A stretch of DNA of 53,294 nt from Prevotellaceae bacterium UBA1726 (GTDB taxonomy: Bacteria > Bacteroidota > Bacteroidia > Bacteroidales > Bacteroidaceae). The notes beneath the pieces were generated by a model, which was not told the DNA's origin, did no database searches, and saw only the letters and a list, made by a program, of their open reading frames with translations. The stretch spans positions 1 through 53,294 of the forward strand of contig DCIM01000058.1 in the NCBI GenBank assembly GCA_002316005.1. The letters are read 5' to 3'. How positions within the stretch are numbered: the first letter of the stretch is position 1; every line of letters begins with the position of its first letter. Shown in pieces: positions 25,743-34,938 of the stretch. A program made the position numbers and the translations under genes.

Positions 25743-27047
25743 TTAGAGGTCCTGACCTATGTCGCGACGGAAATAACGGTCGGTGAACTGAATCTTCTGA
25801 GCCTCGCAGAAACTCTTTGCAAGAGCCTCGGCCTTGTCTTTTCCGTAAGATGAAACAGCGATTACACGACCACCGCTTGTCACAACTTCACCATCCTTCA
25901 TTGTTGTTCCTGCATGGAAGACAATGCTGCCCTCAACTTCATTGATGCCTGTAATAGGGTAACCCTTTTTGTAAGCCTGAGGATAACCACCACTTACAAG
26001 CATTACGCATACTGCAGCACGCTCGTCAAATTCAATTGTACGCTCGTTGAGATTGCCTTCAGCCACACCTTCAAACAAGTCAACTATGTCGCTCTTAAGA
26101 CGAAGCATTACACTTTCAGTTTCTGGATCGCCCATTCGGCAGTTGTATTCGATTACCATAGGTTCACCCTTCACATTGATAAGGCCGAAGAAGATGAAGC
26201 CCTTGTAGCAGATATTCTCCTCTGCAAGCCCTTCAACAGTAGGGCGGATGATACGATCTTCCACCTTCTGCATCCACTCCTTTGTGGCGAATGGAACTGG
26301 CGAAACAGAACCCATACCACCGGTGTTGAGGCCAGTGTCGCCCTCGCCAATACGCTTGTAGTCCTTTGCCTCAGGCAGAATCTTATAGTTCTTTCCATCG
26401 GTAAGAACGAAAACAGAACATTCAATACCCGAAAGGAATTCCTCAATGACAACGCGTGATGAAGCATTGCCAAACATTCCACCGAGCATTTCCTTCAATT
26501 CAGCCTTTGCCTCTTCGAGGGTAGGGAGAATGAGAACACCCTTACCAGCGCAGAGACCATCAGCCTTGAGTACATAAGGTGCCTCAAGAGTCTCGAGGAA
26601 CTTCAATCCTTCCTCAAGATGCTCACCATCAAATGTCTCATATGCTGCAGTTGGGATATTATGGCGTTTCATGAATTCTTTGGCGAAATCCTTACTGCCC
26701 TCAAGAACAGCACCAGCCTTTGAAGGACCGATAACAGGAATTGCCTTTGTTCGCTCGTCATTGAGGAACTCATCATAGATGCCTTTTACCAATGGATCCT
26801 CAGGACCAACAACTACCATATCTACCTTGTTCTCAAGAACGAAAGTCTTGATAGTCTCAAAATCGTCGGCCTTGATTGCCACATTCTCGCTTACACACTG
26901 TGGTGTACAAGTGCATCCAGCACAAGCAAGACCTTGTGTACCTGCGTTTCCTGGTGCAATGAAGAGTTTCTCACACTTGCTGCTCTGAGCAATTTTCCAA
27001 GCGAGAGCGTGCTCACGACCGCCTGAACCTAAAAGTAATATTTTCAT
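25743..27047 (-). CDS. purD: Phosphoribosylamine-glycine ligase PurD
   Basis: PurD catalyses the second step of purine synthesis, joining glycine to phosphoribosylamine with ATP. The 434-residue ATP-grasp protein starts MKILLLGSGGREHALAWK, as is typical. It contains GPSKAGAVLEGSKDFAKEFM, the ATP-grasp loop LKADGLCAGKGV, and GFIFFGLINVKGEPMVIEYN followed by RMGDPETE. A short CAGCTCTPQC insertion near residues 42-51 adds cysteines; similar inserts occur in Bacteroidetes PurD. It starts 3 nt after the peptidase stop. Confidence 0.95.
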   Translation of the reverse strand: MKILLLGSGGREHALAWKIAQSSKCEKLFIAPGNAGTQGLACAGCTCTPQCVSENVAIKADDFETIKTFVLENKVDMVVVGPEDPLVKGIYDEFLNDERTKAIPVIGPSKAGAVLEGSKDFAKEFMKRHNIPTAAYETFDGEHLEEGLKFLETLEAPYVLKADGLCAGKGVLILPTLEEAKAELKEMLGGMFGNASSRVVIEEFLSGIECSVFVLTDGKNYKILPEAKDYKRIGEGDTGLNTGGMGSVSPVPFATKEWMQKVEDRIIRPTVEGLAEENICYKGFIFFGLINVKGEPMVIEYNCRMGDPETESVMLRLKSDIVDLFEGVAEGNLNERTIEFDERAAVCVMLVSGGYPQAYKKGYPITGINEVEGSIVFHAGTTMKDGEVVTSGGRVIAVSSYGKDKAEALAKSFCEAQKIQFTDRYFRRDIGQDL

Positions 27048-27050
27048 GTC

Positions 27051-29048
27051 TTATTTCAGATAATCTTCAAAATACTGGGTAATTCTCTCATGCAGATGCA
27101 CACTCTTGTGGCCCGCCATGTTGTGACCTTCGCCCGGATAAGCGAAGAAGTCAGGTTGTGTGCCTGCTTCTGCACAAGCGTTTAGGAACATCAATGCATG
27201 CTGAGGAACAACCGTTGGGTCGTTCATGCCAATGATAATCTGGAGTTTGCCCTTGAGGTTCTTTGCCTTCTCGATGAGGCTTGTCTGCTTGTAGCCCTCA
27301 GGGTTTGACTCTGGAGTATCCATATAACGCTCGCCATACATCACCTCATACCATTTCCAGTCGATAACAGGACCACCTGCAACACCCACCTTAAATACAT
27401 CAGGATAGGTTGTCATGAGCGAAGTTGTCATGAATCCGCCAAAACTCCAGCCATGAACACCAAGGCGGTCGGCATCTACATAAGGTAATGACTTGAGGAA
27501 GTTGGCACCACAAATCTGGTCCTTCATCTCCTCCTGACCAAGATGACGGAATGTAACCTGCTCAAAGTCGCGACCACGATTCTCACTACCGCGGTTGTCG
27601 AGAATGAAGGTGATGTATCCCTTCTCAGCCATGTAAGTCTCCCAGTTGCGAGAGCCCCAATGCCAAGAAGCCTCCACATTGTGAGCGTGAGGACCACCAT
27701 ATACATAAACTACGGTTGGATATTTCTTCGTTGGGTCGAAATCAGCTGGTTTCACCATACGCCAGTAGAGGTCGGTAACACCATCAGCAGCCTTTATTGT
27801 GCCGCTTTCGAAGATTGGGTGATAGTAACCTTCCCATGGGTCAGGTGAGGTGGCGAGATTAATGCTCTTGCCAGTCTTTGTTGATGTAACGGCATAAGCA
27901 CGAGGGGCATCAGGTTCCTGCCAAGCATCAATAAGGTATAAGCCATTCTCTGAAAGCGAAGCACGATGAACGCCCTTGCCATTATCGAGGAGTGTACGCT
28001 TCTTTGTCTTGAGGTTTACGCTGTAGATATTATTCTGCAAGTCGTGTGCCTCCTTAGATGTGATGATAATCGACTTTGTAGAAGGGCAGAAACCAACAAT
28101 GTCGGTTACAACCCAGTTGCCAGAAGTAATCTGTCCGAGTTCCTTTCCGTTTACATCCATCAGATAGAGATGGGTGAAACCGTCCTTCCAACTCCAATAG
28201 ATGAACTTGTTAGCATCCCAAGGAAGGAAAGTTATTGGATGCATTGGTTCAACATATTTCTCTGAATCCTCGGTGTAGAGAGTCTTCATCTTGTTGCCCG
28301 AAACAGCATCATATGCATCAAGCGTGCAATGATTCTGATCGCGATTCAACTCAAAAAGATAGAGTACAGCATTGTCAGGCGACCAAGCGATATTTGTGAA
28401 GTAACGGCCGGTCACATCACCAAGGTTCAAGTATGTTGTCTTTTCTGTCTGAAGGTCGAATATTCCCACAGTCACTTTGTGTGAAGTCATTCCTGCCATA
28501 GGATACTTGTCAGGTTCGTAGGTTGCCTCACGCTCAAAGGTGTTTACCTGAGGATAGTCAGCCACCATGCTCTGGTCCATACGATAGAAAGCAAGTCGCT
28601 GACCGTCGTTGCTCCAGAATGTACCATTCTCAATACCGAACTCATTGCGATGAACAGCCTGTCCGTAGACAATCTCGCGACTTCCGTCCTTTGAAATCTG
28701 CACCTCCTTGCCGTCAGCATACACAACGAAAAGGTTGTTGTCGCGAAGTACGGCTGTGGCACCAGAAGCCTTGCAATGCTCCAGTTCGCCATCAAGATAT
28801 TCGCGTTTCTCAGGCAGATCAACCTCTTTTGCGTCCTTTCCGTTGAGAGGATTGATGAAACGAGTTTCCTCCTTTGTCTTATAGACGAGAGTGTTGCCCA
28901 CCCACGAATAGTTGTGACGCTGTGGATAGAACTTTGCTGCATTCTTACCACCGAAGTTCAGTTCCTCGAGAGTCAGGAGTTTCTGTGCTGACATATTTGT
29001 TGCTGTCATAAGTGCTACGAGAGCAATAATTGCTGATTTAATCTTCAT
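27051..29048 (-). CDS. DPP-IV-like S9 family prolyl peptidase
   Basis: This 665-residue secreted serine peptidase has a signal peptide (residues 1-22, MSAQ end). An N-terminal beta-propeller carries HRNEFGIENGTFWS and FYRMDQSMV. The C-terminal alpha/beta hydrolase domain has YVYGGPHAH (oxyanion Tyr), GWSFGG (nucleophile Ser at about 535), a NDPTV Asp and GHNMAG His. It should remove X-Pro di- or tripeptides in the periplasm or on the surface. ATG 29048 overlaps the stop of the upstream methyltransferase by 11 nt. The longer open frame is shadow of that gene. Confidence 0.92.
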   Translation of the reverse strand: MKIKSAIIALVALMTATNMSAQKLLTLEELNFGGKNAAKFYPQRHNYSWVGNTLVYKTKEETRFINPLNGKDAKEVDLPEKREYLDGELEHCKASGATAVLRDNNLFVVYADGKEVQISKDGSREIVYGQAVHRNEFGIENGTFWSNDGQRLAFYRMDQSMVADYPQVNTFEREATYEPDKYPMAGMTSHKVTVGIFDLQTEKTTYLNLGDVTGRYFTNIAWSPDNAVLYLFELNRDQNHCTLDAYDAVSGNKMKTLYTEDSEKYVEPMHPITFLPWDANKFIYWSWKDGFTHLYLMDVNGKELGQITSGNWVVTDIVGFCPSTKSIIITSKEAHDLQNNIYSVNLKTKKRTLLDNGKGVHRASLSENGLYLIDAWQEPDAPRAYAVTSTKTGKSINLATSPDPWEGYYHPIFESGTIKAADGVTDLYWRMVKPADFDPTKKYPTVVYVYGGPHAHNVEASWHWGSRNWETYMAEKGYITFILDNRGSENRGRDFEQVTFRHLGQEEMKDQICGANFLKSLPYVDADRLGVHGWSFGGFMTTSLMTTYPDVFKVGVAGGPVIDWKWYEVMYGERYMDTPESNPEGYKQTSLIEKAKNLKGKLQIIIGMNDPTVVPQHALMFLNACAEAGTQPDFFAYPGEGHNMAGHKSVHLHERITQYFEDYLK

Positions 29049-30633
29049 TGTCGAAAATCTTTTTGCGTTCCTGGAAGTTTGACTTGCGGTCTTTTGAGAA
29101 TCCGCCACGACGATTGTCGCGGTCGCCTCGTGATGGTCTTGAGCCTCTTGAATCCCTAGAACCTCTAGAATCTCTGGAATTTCTTGAGTCTCTTGAGTCA
29201 CGGCCACCTCTGTCGTCTCTTGAATCGCGCTTTCCGTAAGGTTTCTTGCCACCCTTATCACGCCACTCGCCTGTAAAACGCTCCTTGCGAGCCTCACGAC
29301 GCTCTGTGCGACGCTCACGCTCTTCGTGCTCATTGCGACGCTCAAGAGAGTGGAATGTGAAACTTCTGATGTCTGCCTCTTCGTTCTCTTCCTGCTCGTC
29401 CATTCGCTTCTTGAACTCGCGGTTTTTCTTGAAACGATGCTTCTCGGCCATCATTCGCTTCTCCTCCTCAGTCTTTACGATACCACCTTCCTCGCGGAAT
29501 TCCTTCATCTTTCCGTCGAACATCTGGTATTTGCGGAACTCACACTCGAGTGAGCCGTTGAAGAGAGGAGTCTTCAAAGAAGGCTTAAGGCCAATCTGCT
29601 GGAAACATTCCTCGCGATAAGACAATACCCAAGCCTCGTTGCCCTTGAACTCATGCTTCAGACGCTCACCAATCATGCGGTAAGTGCCGAGAAGGTCAGG
29701 GGTAGAGATACGCTCTCCATAAGGAGGGTTTGTTACGATGATTGCTGGATTTGCAGGTTGTTTGAAGTTCTTGAAATCCTGCTGAGCAATAGTGATGTCC
29801 TTTGAAAGACCAGCTGCTCTAACATTAAGAGCGGCAGTATTCACAGCCTTCATGTCAACATCATAACCGTAGATATGACCATTGAAATCCTTTTCGCGAG
29901 AATCATCATTATAGATTTCCTCAAAGAGGTCAGCGTCAAAGTCAGGCCATTTCTCAAAGGCATATTCCTTGCGGAAAACGCCAGGAGCCATATTGCGAGC
30001 GATAAGAGCAGCCTCGATAGGGAGAGTGCCCGAACCACACATTGGGTCAATGAAATCAGTCTCACCACGCCATCCTGTCATAAGAATCATACCGGCAGCA
30101 AGTACCTCGTTCAAAGGAGCCTCAACTGATTCCTGACGATATCCACGACGATGGAGCGATTCGCCCGAAGAGTCAAGGCAGAGAGTTGCATCTGCCTCTG
30201 CAATATGGATGTGAAGTTGGATATCAGGATTTGTGACCGAGATATTTGGTCGCTTGCCGAACTTCTCGCGGAAATAATCCACGATTGCGTCCTTCACCTT
30301 GTAGGTGACAAAGCGAGAGTTGCGGAATTCCTCAGAGTAGACAACAGAATCGACAGAGAAAGTCTTGCCCTCCTGAATGTACTGCTCCCATTCCATTTTC
30401 TTTATCTCGTCATACACCTCCTCGGCCGAGCGAGCCTTGAAATGGCGTATTGGTTTTAGCACGCGAATAGCGGTGTGCAATGCGAAGTTTGCACGATACA
30501 TCATCGCCTTGTCGCCAGTGAAAGACACCATACGGCGACCGATTTGCACATCATTTGCACCCAGTTCAATGAGTTCTTGAGCCAGGATAGGTTCCAATCC
30601 CATGAAGGTCTTGGCAATTAATTCGAATTCCAT
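29038..30633 (-). CDS. THUMP-domain rRNA guanine methyltransferase (RlmL N-half type)
   Basis: This 531-residue enzyme has a ferredoxin-like/THUMP N-terminus (1-150), then a SAM-dependent methyltransferase with DPMCGSGTLPIEAAL (196-210) and catalytic NPPYGE (302-307). It should methylate a guanine N2 in 23S rRNA, as RlmL does. From about residue 395 the protein becomes a 135-residue charged tail ending in RDS/RGS-type repeats with DRGGRDSRDSRNS. This is probably disordered and RNA-binding. It heads the operon with DPP-IV, purD and two membrane genes, from the promoter at 30662-30691. Confidence 0.9.
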   Translation of the reverse strand: MEFELIAKTFMGLEPILAQELIELGANDVQIGRRMVSFTGDKAMMYRANFALHTAIRVLKPIRHFKARSAEEVYDEIKKMEWEQYIQEGKTFSVDSVVYSEEFRNSRFVTYKVKDAIVDYFREKFGKRPNISVTNPDIQLHIHIAEADATLCLDSSGESLHRRGYRQESVEAPLNEVLAAGMILMTGWRGETDFIDPMCGSGTLPIEAALIARNMAPGVFRKEYAFEKWPDFDADLFEEIYNDDSREKDFNGHIYGYDVDMKAVNTAALNVRAAGLSKDITIAQQDFKNFKQPANPAIIVTNPPYGERISTPDLLGTYRMIGERLKHEFKGNEAWVLSYREECFQQIGLKPSLKTPLFNGSLECEFRKYQMFDGKMKEFREEGGIVKTEEEKRMMAEKHRFKKNREFKKRMDEQEENEEADIRSFTFHSLERRNEHEERERRTERREARKERFTGEWRDKGGKKPYGKRDSRDDRGGRDSRDSRNSRDSRGSRDSRGSRPSRGDRDNRRGGFSKDRKSNFQERKKIFDNED

Positions 30634-30661
30634 TCTAAAAAGTAAGTTTTATAAAACAATG

Positions 30662-30691
30662 CAAAGGTACTAAAAAAAGATGAATTACAAA
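30662..30691 (-). promoter_or_regulatory. Promoter of the methyltransferase-purD operon
   Basis: On the minus strand, TTTG (30691 to 30688), 18 nt, then TACCTTTG (30669 to 30662), 28 nt before the ATG. Confidence 0.7.
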
Positions 30692-30868
30692 AATGAAAAT
30701 CAAAAGATTTTTGAATTTTTTATGGCAATGATTTCAAGTGCCTTCTGGTGGTTGTGTTTTTCCTTGCAGTAGCCATTGAAATCGAACTCGATTTACAATT
30801 ATTCTCCTTCCTATGCCCAGACATTCATTATTATTGTGAATTTTATTTACATGCAACTGATGCCGTTG

Positions 30869-30990
30869 TCATTTCAGTTAAATGAGCGTGTCATTTCACT
30901 TAAATGAGGAGGTCATTCCACTTAAATGAGGCGGTCATTTCGGTTAAATGACAAGATGAAATAAGCGCAATTGTAAGTGCTTGAAAATCA
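30869..30990 (-). repeat. 22-bp-period quasi-palindrome array, locus C
   Basis: Four 17-bp units occupy 30869-30885, 30891-30907, 30913-30929 and 30935-30951, exactly 22 bp apart. An example is TCATTTCA-G-TTAAATGA. On the minus strand, TGATTTTCAAGCA (30990 to 30978) precedes the array by 26 nt, identical in sequence and distance to locus A. It lies 3' of the PAP2 operon. The rest of the gap 30692-31078 has no gene. Confidence 0.9.
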
Positions 30991-31007
30991 GTACTTCCAA
31001 TCGCGCT
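30964..31007 (-). terminator. Long imperfect hairpin downstream of the PAP2 gene
   Basis: AGCGC/GCGCT, ATTG/CAAT and a 7-bp inner stem form a 44-nt hairpin whose loop holds the TGATTTTC motif of array C. A second hairpin, TTGCAG/CTGCAA, lies at 31019-31038. T-richness beyond the stem is weak, so termination is only likely. Confidence 0.4.
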
Positions 31008-31078
31008 ATTATTGTGAATTGCAGTTCTATGGCTGCAAATGCGGTCTTGAATATTATTTACATTCCACGGAGGCGTGA

Positions 31079-31912
31079 TTACATCATTTTGATGTATTTC
31101 TCGAATCCTCTCTTAATGCAAGGGATTCGGTAGATGCCCCATTCGAGAATCATGATGCTGACAATGCCGGTGAGAATGCCGCAGATGACATCAATCACAT
31201 AGTGATGGCAAGTGTAAACGGCTGTCCACCAGATACCGGCAGAGATGATGAAGAAGCAGAGTGCTGTCCACTTGCTGCTCTTGTTGATGATGGCATAGAT
31301 TGCTGCCACAAGAACATAAGCCGAATGAAGTGAAGGCAATGCCGCAAAGACATTTGAATTGCCCGAATATATGTTTGCAAACACAGGGAAAGGCATCAGG
31401 TTGTCAAAACGGTAGAGGTCGGCAACTGAACCTGGTGTGTTGAAAACAATCTCTGCACCATGTTCGAGTGTATACCAAGGTGGAGCGGCTGGGTGGACAT
31501 AATACAATGCAAAACCAACCAGATTTACCCAAAGGAATGCTATTGACATACGAGCACTCTCGCGCTTCTTGCCCTTCACCCAAAGATACAATGAGTAGAA
31601 GAGAGGCACAGGTACCCAGCAGAGATAGAAGAATCCTGCGAGGAGGTCGGCCCAAGGAGCATTGTGCAGACGGAAGAACTCACCAGGGATGAGGCGGCCG
31701 AATTCGGTTGTGATGCCGAAGAAAGCACGCTCAGCCTCAAGGATTCCCGTTGTGTCGATAGGAGCCACTTTGTAGTTGGGCAGAAGTCGCATCCAGTCGT
31801 AACTGCAGGCAAAAATAAGCCATGGAGTAACGGCAAGAGTAAACTTCCTCGTTGGCTTTATTGCCACGAGAATGGCCCATATTATAATAAGGTATATGCT
31901 ATAGAATGCCAT
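31079..31912 (-). CDS. PAP2/AUR1-like membrane phosphotransferase, candidate inositol phosphoceramide synthase
   Basis: This 277-residue protein has about six membrane helices and the PAP2 catalytic motifs AALPSLHSAY and CHHYVID. These are spaced as in the AUR1/PAP2_3 branch rather than in broad-range phosphatases. AUR1-type enzymes move phosphoinositol from phosphatidylinositol onto ceramide. Bacteroidetes make such lipids, and a similar gene lies in their inositol-lipid locus. The divergent operon at 34.9 kb carries the matching phosphatase and CDP-alcohol transferase. MAFYSIYL at 31912 is the likely start. It follows DUF5686 by 11 nt. Confidence 0.8.
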   Translation of the reverse strand: MAFYSIYLIIIWAILVAIKPTRKFTLAVTPWLIFACSYDWMRLLPNYKVAPIDTTGILEAERAFFGITTEFGRLIPGEFFRLHNAPWADLLAGFFYLCWVPVPLFYSLYLWVKGKKRESARMSIAFLWVNLVGFALYYVHPAAPPWYTLEHGAEIVFNTPGSVADLYRFDNLMPFPVFANIYSGNSNVFAALPSLHSAYVLVAAIYAIINKSSKWTALCFFIISAGIWWTAVYTCHHYVIDVICGILTGIVSIMILEWGIYRIPCIKRGFEKYIKMM

Positions 31913-31923
31913 TGTTTCAATTC

Positions 31924-34482
31924 TTAGAATGTAGCACGGAACATGAATCGGATGCCCCATTTTGGTGATGTAGGCAACTCGTTGTAGGTGAGTCGGCGAA
32001 CATATTCCACATGCAGAATCTTGAAGATGTTGTGAATACCAACCACAGCCTCTACATAAGGCTTCTTCATGTCCATTATGTAACAGCCCTTTGGAACAGC
32101 AAACAGAGTGTTGTCTTCAGGGTTGAGGTAAGGGTTGTTCTTGTCCGAAAGACCGCCCCATAGAGCATTCACGCCGATATATTCGCGCCATTTCAGTTTC
32201 TTGATGAGAGGAATACGATTGAAAATCTTTCCGTTCAAGTCCCAAGACATCTCAATAGAGGCGAACTTATCGTTCAGGAACTCCATGTTGTTGATGAGTC
32301 GGAATGTCTCGTCCTCCATGATATAGCAGAGATTGGCACGAGGGGTGATGAGCAGAGGGTAAGGAACTTTGTTCCACTGATATCCACTCTTGAAGTATAA
32401 ATCGATTTTACCCCACGACTTCATCCAGAAACGCTTATAGATTTCCAGTTCGGTCATGTTGTAGTTGTACTCACCGCCAAGGAATCCCGATATACCGCAA
32501 GTATGAGCGATGGTGAACACAGGGGCATCGAGATTGATTGGCAAACGACGCTGCTTGGTGTTGATGAATGTCTCACCAGGAGCAATTCGTATTGCGGCAT
32601 GAACCTCGGTGGTGTGCAAGCCAACCTCAGGATTGGTCCATTCTGGGTTTGCCTCAGTGTCCTTGTACTGGTTTACAGGTGTGAAATGCATCTCGCCATA
32701 GCCAGTGTTGTATTCGCGCTTGATGCCGAGGGTTGTCTTGAAGCCCCATTCCTCCTCGCGTTCGAACTTCAGTTCCTGACGCTCGTAGAACATCATCTTG
32801 TCAATGTCGGCCCATTTGAATGCAGTAAACACATTATCCTTATCCGTGCGGATGAACTTATCAGAAGGCAGGCACACATCGCGCGACACATTCAAAGAAA
32901 GAGTGCGCTTAGGGAACTCACGAGGCAGGTAATCCTTCTTGTTGAAAGAGTAGGTGAGAGTACCGCTGTAGTAGTTCTGCTTTGATCCCCAACCACGAGC
33001 ATAATATCCAGCAAGGAACCAATGAGGATTGAGGTTTGCCGTTGTCTGTGCAGACACACGAGTACGCAATCCGTCAATGAAGTTGCGGGAAATGAGGGTG
33101 TTGATAGGACCAATATCTACCTTTGAGTTATGTTTGCTTGTCTCGACGAAATTCTCGATGACGGCCTTTGCACCAAAGAGAATCCAGCCGAAGCCCTTTA
33201 TGTTCTCAAGACTGTTGATGAACGAGTCCATCTGCTTCTCCGATTTCGTAAGGCCGACAGTTCGGTATTGACTCCAGAAGTCGTTGTCGCGCATCTGTGC
33301 ATTAGCCTCTTTTCGTTCAGCCGCCTTACCCTTGAACAGTTTTGGGGCAATCGGTTCAAACGAATAGTCGGAGTTGTTTGTGGCTCGGATACAAATCAGT
33401 TTCTGGAGGAAGTTTGCCGCTTTCAGCTCAACAATCATGTCATCCTGAGTCAGAACCCAGTCGCCTGAGTTCATCTGAGTATATTCCTGGTCAATGCGAA
33501 GATTCTCAACAAAATTGACATCCGAACGCTTAGGGATTGTCATTGAGAGTTTTTTCACATGGAGAGTAGAGTCGGCAAGGATATACAACTCACCGCGGAA
33601 ACCGAAATCCTGCTGGTTGTTCGGTATGAACTGCATGTGATAGCAGAGGTCCTTGTTGACATAAACCGTGTCCTCAATGTAATAGCGGTAGAAATCGACA
33701 GCGTCCTTTCCGATAGGAGATGTGAAAGGATACTGCAGCAGACGAATCTGATCGTCATAGATATCTACATCTGTAAACACATCCTTAAGGATTACATCAA
33801 GGATATCGCCAGTTTCAATCAACTGATTGATACCACCTTTGTTCTCACCAAGGACGATAGACTTCTCGCTCTTAGGATTCTTGCGATAAACCTTCTGTGT
33901 CACAGTCTCGTTGACAATGACAGGGAGGATGAGTTTGTCATTATAATCGCACAGTTCAACCTGATCTTTGATAAACTGCTGCTTGAACAATCGGCCAGAG
34001 TCGATTTTCTCCTTTGTGAGGTCGTTGAGGGCGAGTGTCAGTTTCTGATACTTGTTGTACTGATAGAAATCCTTGTTACTAAGGTCAGTCTTCTTCTTTG
34101 CTGCCACAACACGCTTCATAAGTTCCACGGCAGGATTGTTCTTGCGCGAGTACTTACCTTTCTTATTAGTGACCACCACTTCGTTGAGTGTTCGCTGGTC
34201 GTCTTTGAGCACAATCCTTATAGTGCTTGGAGTATTGCGGTTGACCTTTATTGTCTGCTCTTTGAATCCTACTGAACTGACAGTCAGCGACCAACCCTCG
34301 TGTCGTGCGATGGTCAGTTTTCCTTCAATGTCGGAAGCCGCTGCAATATGATGTCCACGATAGGTAGCGTTGGCAAACGGAATGGCAAATCCCTGAGTGT
34401 CAACAATCTCCATCTGTATCTGGGCATTGATACTGAGAGCCATTGTTAGGAGGATTGAAAGTATGAATGAAAATTTCTTCAT
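31924..34482 (-). CDS. DUF5686 outer-membrane protein with carboxypeptidase-like regulatory domain
   Basis: This 852-residue protein has a signal peptide (1-20, ending NAQ) and a CarboxypepD_reg-like beta sandwich (residues 22-95, VDTQGFAIPFANATY). A short LNEVVVTNKK segment like a TonB-dependent plug start follows. The rest is a large beta-rich DUF5686 region ending in aromatic-rich strands and a terminal Phe, as in outer-membrane barrels. Its substrate is unknown. It is upstream of, and co-transcribed with, the AUR1-like gene, which suggests a role in envelope lipid export or assembly (inference). Confidence 0.85.
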   Translation of the reverse strand: MKKFSFILSILLTMALSINAQIQMEIVDTQGFAIPFANATYRGHHIAAASDIEGKLTIARHEGWSLTVSSVGFKEQTIKVNRNTPSTIRIVLKDDQRTLNEVVVTNKKGKYSRKNNPAVELMKRVVAAKKKTDLSNKDFYQYNKYQKLTLALNDLTKEKIDSGRLFKQQFIKDQVELCDYNDKLILPVIVNETVTQKVYRKNPKSEKSIVLGENKGGINQLIETGDILDVILKDVFTDVDIYDDQIRLLQYPFTSPIGKDAVDFYRYYIEDTVYVNKDLCYHMQFIPNNQQDFGFRGELYILADSTLHVKKLSMTIPKRSDVNFVENLRIDQEYTQMNSGDWVLTQDDMIVELKAANFLQKLICIRATNNSDYSFEPIAPKLFKGKAAERKEANAQMRDNDFWSQYRTVGLTKSEKQMDSFINSLENIKGFGWILFGAKAVIENFVETSKHNSKVDIGPINTLISRNFIDGLRTRVSAQTTANLNPHWFLAGYYARGWGSKQNYYSGTLTYSFNKKDYLPREFPKRTLSLNVSRDVCLPSDKFIRTDKDNVFTAFKWADIDKMMFYERQELKFEREEEWGFKTTLGIKREYNTGYGEMHFTPVNQYKDTEANPEWTNPEVGLHTTEVHAAIRIAPGETFINTKQRRLPINLDAPVFTIAHTCGISGFLGGEYNYNMTELEIYKRFWMKSWGKIDLYFKSGYQWNKVPYPLLITPRANLCYIMEDETFRLINNMEFLNDKFASIEMSWDLNGKIFNRIPLIKKLKWREYIGVNALWGGLSDKNNPYLNPEDNTLFAVPKGCYIMDMKKPYVEAVVGIHNIFKILHVEYVRRLTYNELPTSPKWGIRFMFRATF

Positions 34483-34512
34483 TAATTATTTAATTCTATT
34501 TCTTTCTCTTCT

Positions 34513-34586
34513 CTGGCAAATATTGTGCCAGATGTGTTATTCCTGAAAATCGCTGCAAAGTTACTAATTATTCTTTGAATAGCAAT
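34513..34586 (-). promoter_or_regulatory. Promoter and leader hairpin of the DUF5686-PAP2 operon
   Basis: On the minus strand, TAACTTTG (34563 to 34556) is preceded at 19 nt by a near-consensus ATTG. A CTGGCA/TGCCAG hairpin with a 7-nt loop (34513-34531) lies in the leader. The interval 34600-34800 is very AT-rich with no gene visible. Confidence 0.6.
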
Positions 34587-34820
34587 GAAAACTGAATGTC
34601 GTTTAGAGTTTTTTTATGTTCTTTTTGACCTATTTCTGCCATTTAGTAAAGTTTTAACTACATTTTGAACAATAGCACATTTTTTACCACTGCTTTTGAT
34701 TAGACGAAAACGATTTCTATTTCTTACATTGCCGACTACATTTTTTTATTTTTGTGGTGTTTTTGTTGCATTCTCGACAGTAGGTAATTTAGGTATATTT
34801 ATTTTACAAATGTGATAATT

Positions 34821-34853
34821 TTCCGTATTTGTTCTTATTCCGTAATTACGGAA
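34821..34853. promoter_or_regulatory. 16-bp perfect palindrome plus half-site, candidate operator
   Basis: TTCCGTAATTACGGAA (34838-34853) is a perfect palindrome. The half-site TTCCGTA recurs 17 bp upstream (34821-34827). It lies 46 bp before the -33 box of the plus operon, a plausible activator or repressor position. Confidence 0.45.
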
Positions 34854-34899
34854 AAGAAAGACTAAAAGTGTTCTGAAAGTCAAAAAAAACAATTTTTCT

Positions 34900-34930
34900 T
34901 TTGTTTTCTCGCCTTTTTCCATTACTTTTG
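34900..34930 (+). promoter_or_regulatory. Promoter of the inositol-lipid plus operon, near-leaderless
   Basis: TTTG (34900-34903), 19 nt, TACTTTTG (34923-34930) is a full consensus pair. Only 8 nt separate it from the ATG at 34939, so the transcript would begin within about 5 nt of the start codon. Confidence 0.65.
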
Positions 34931-34938
34931 CAAGAAGT

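Noticed and set aside
29048..29345. N-terminal extension of the DPP-IV-like peptidase
   Set aside because: The extension is an out-of-frame reading of the methyltransferase repeat tail; a clear signal peptide starts at 29048.
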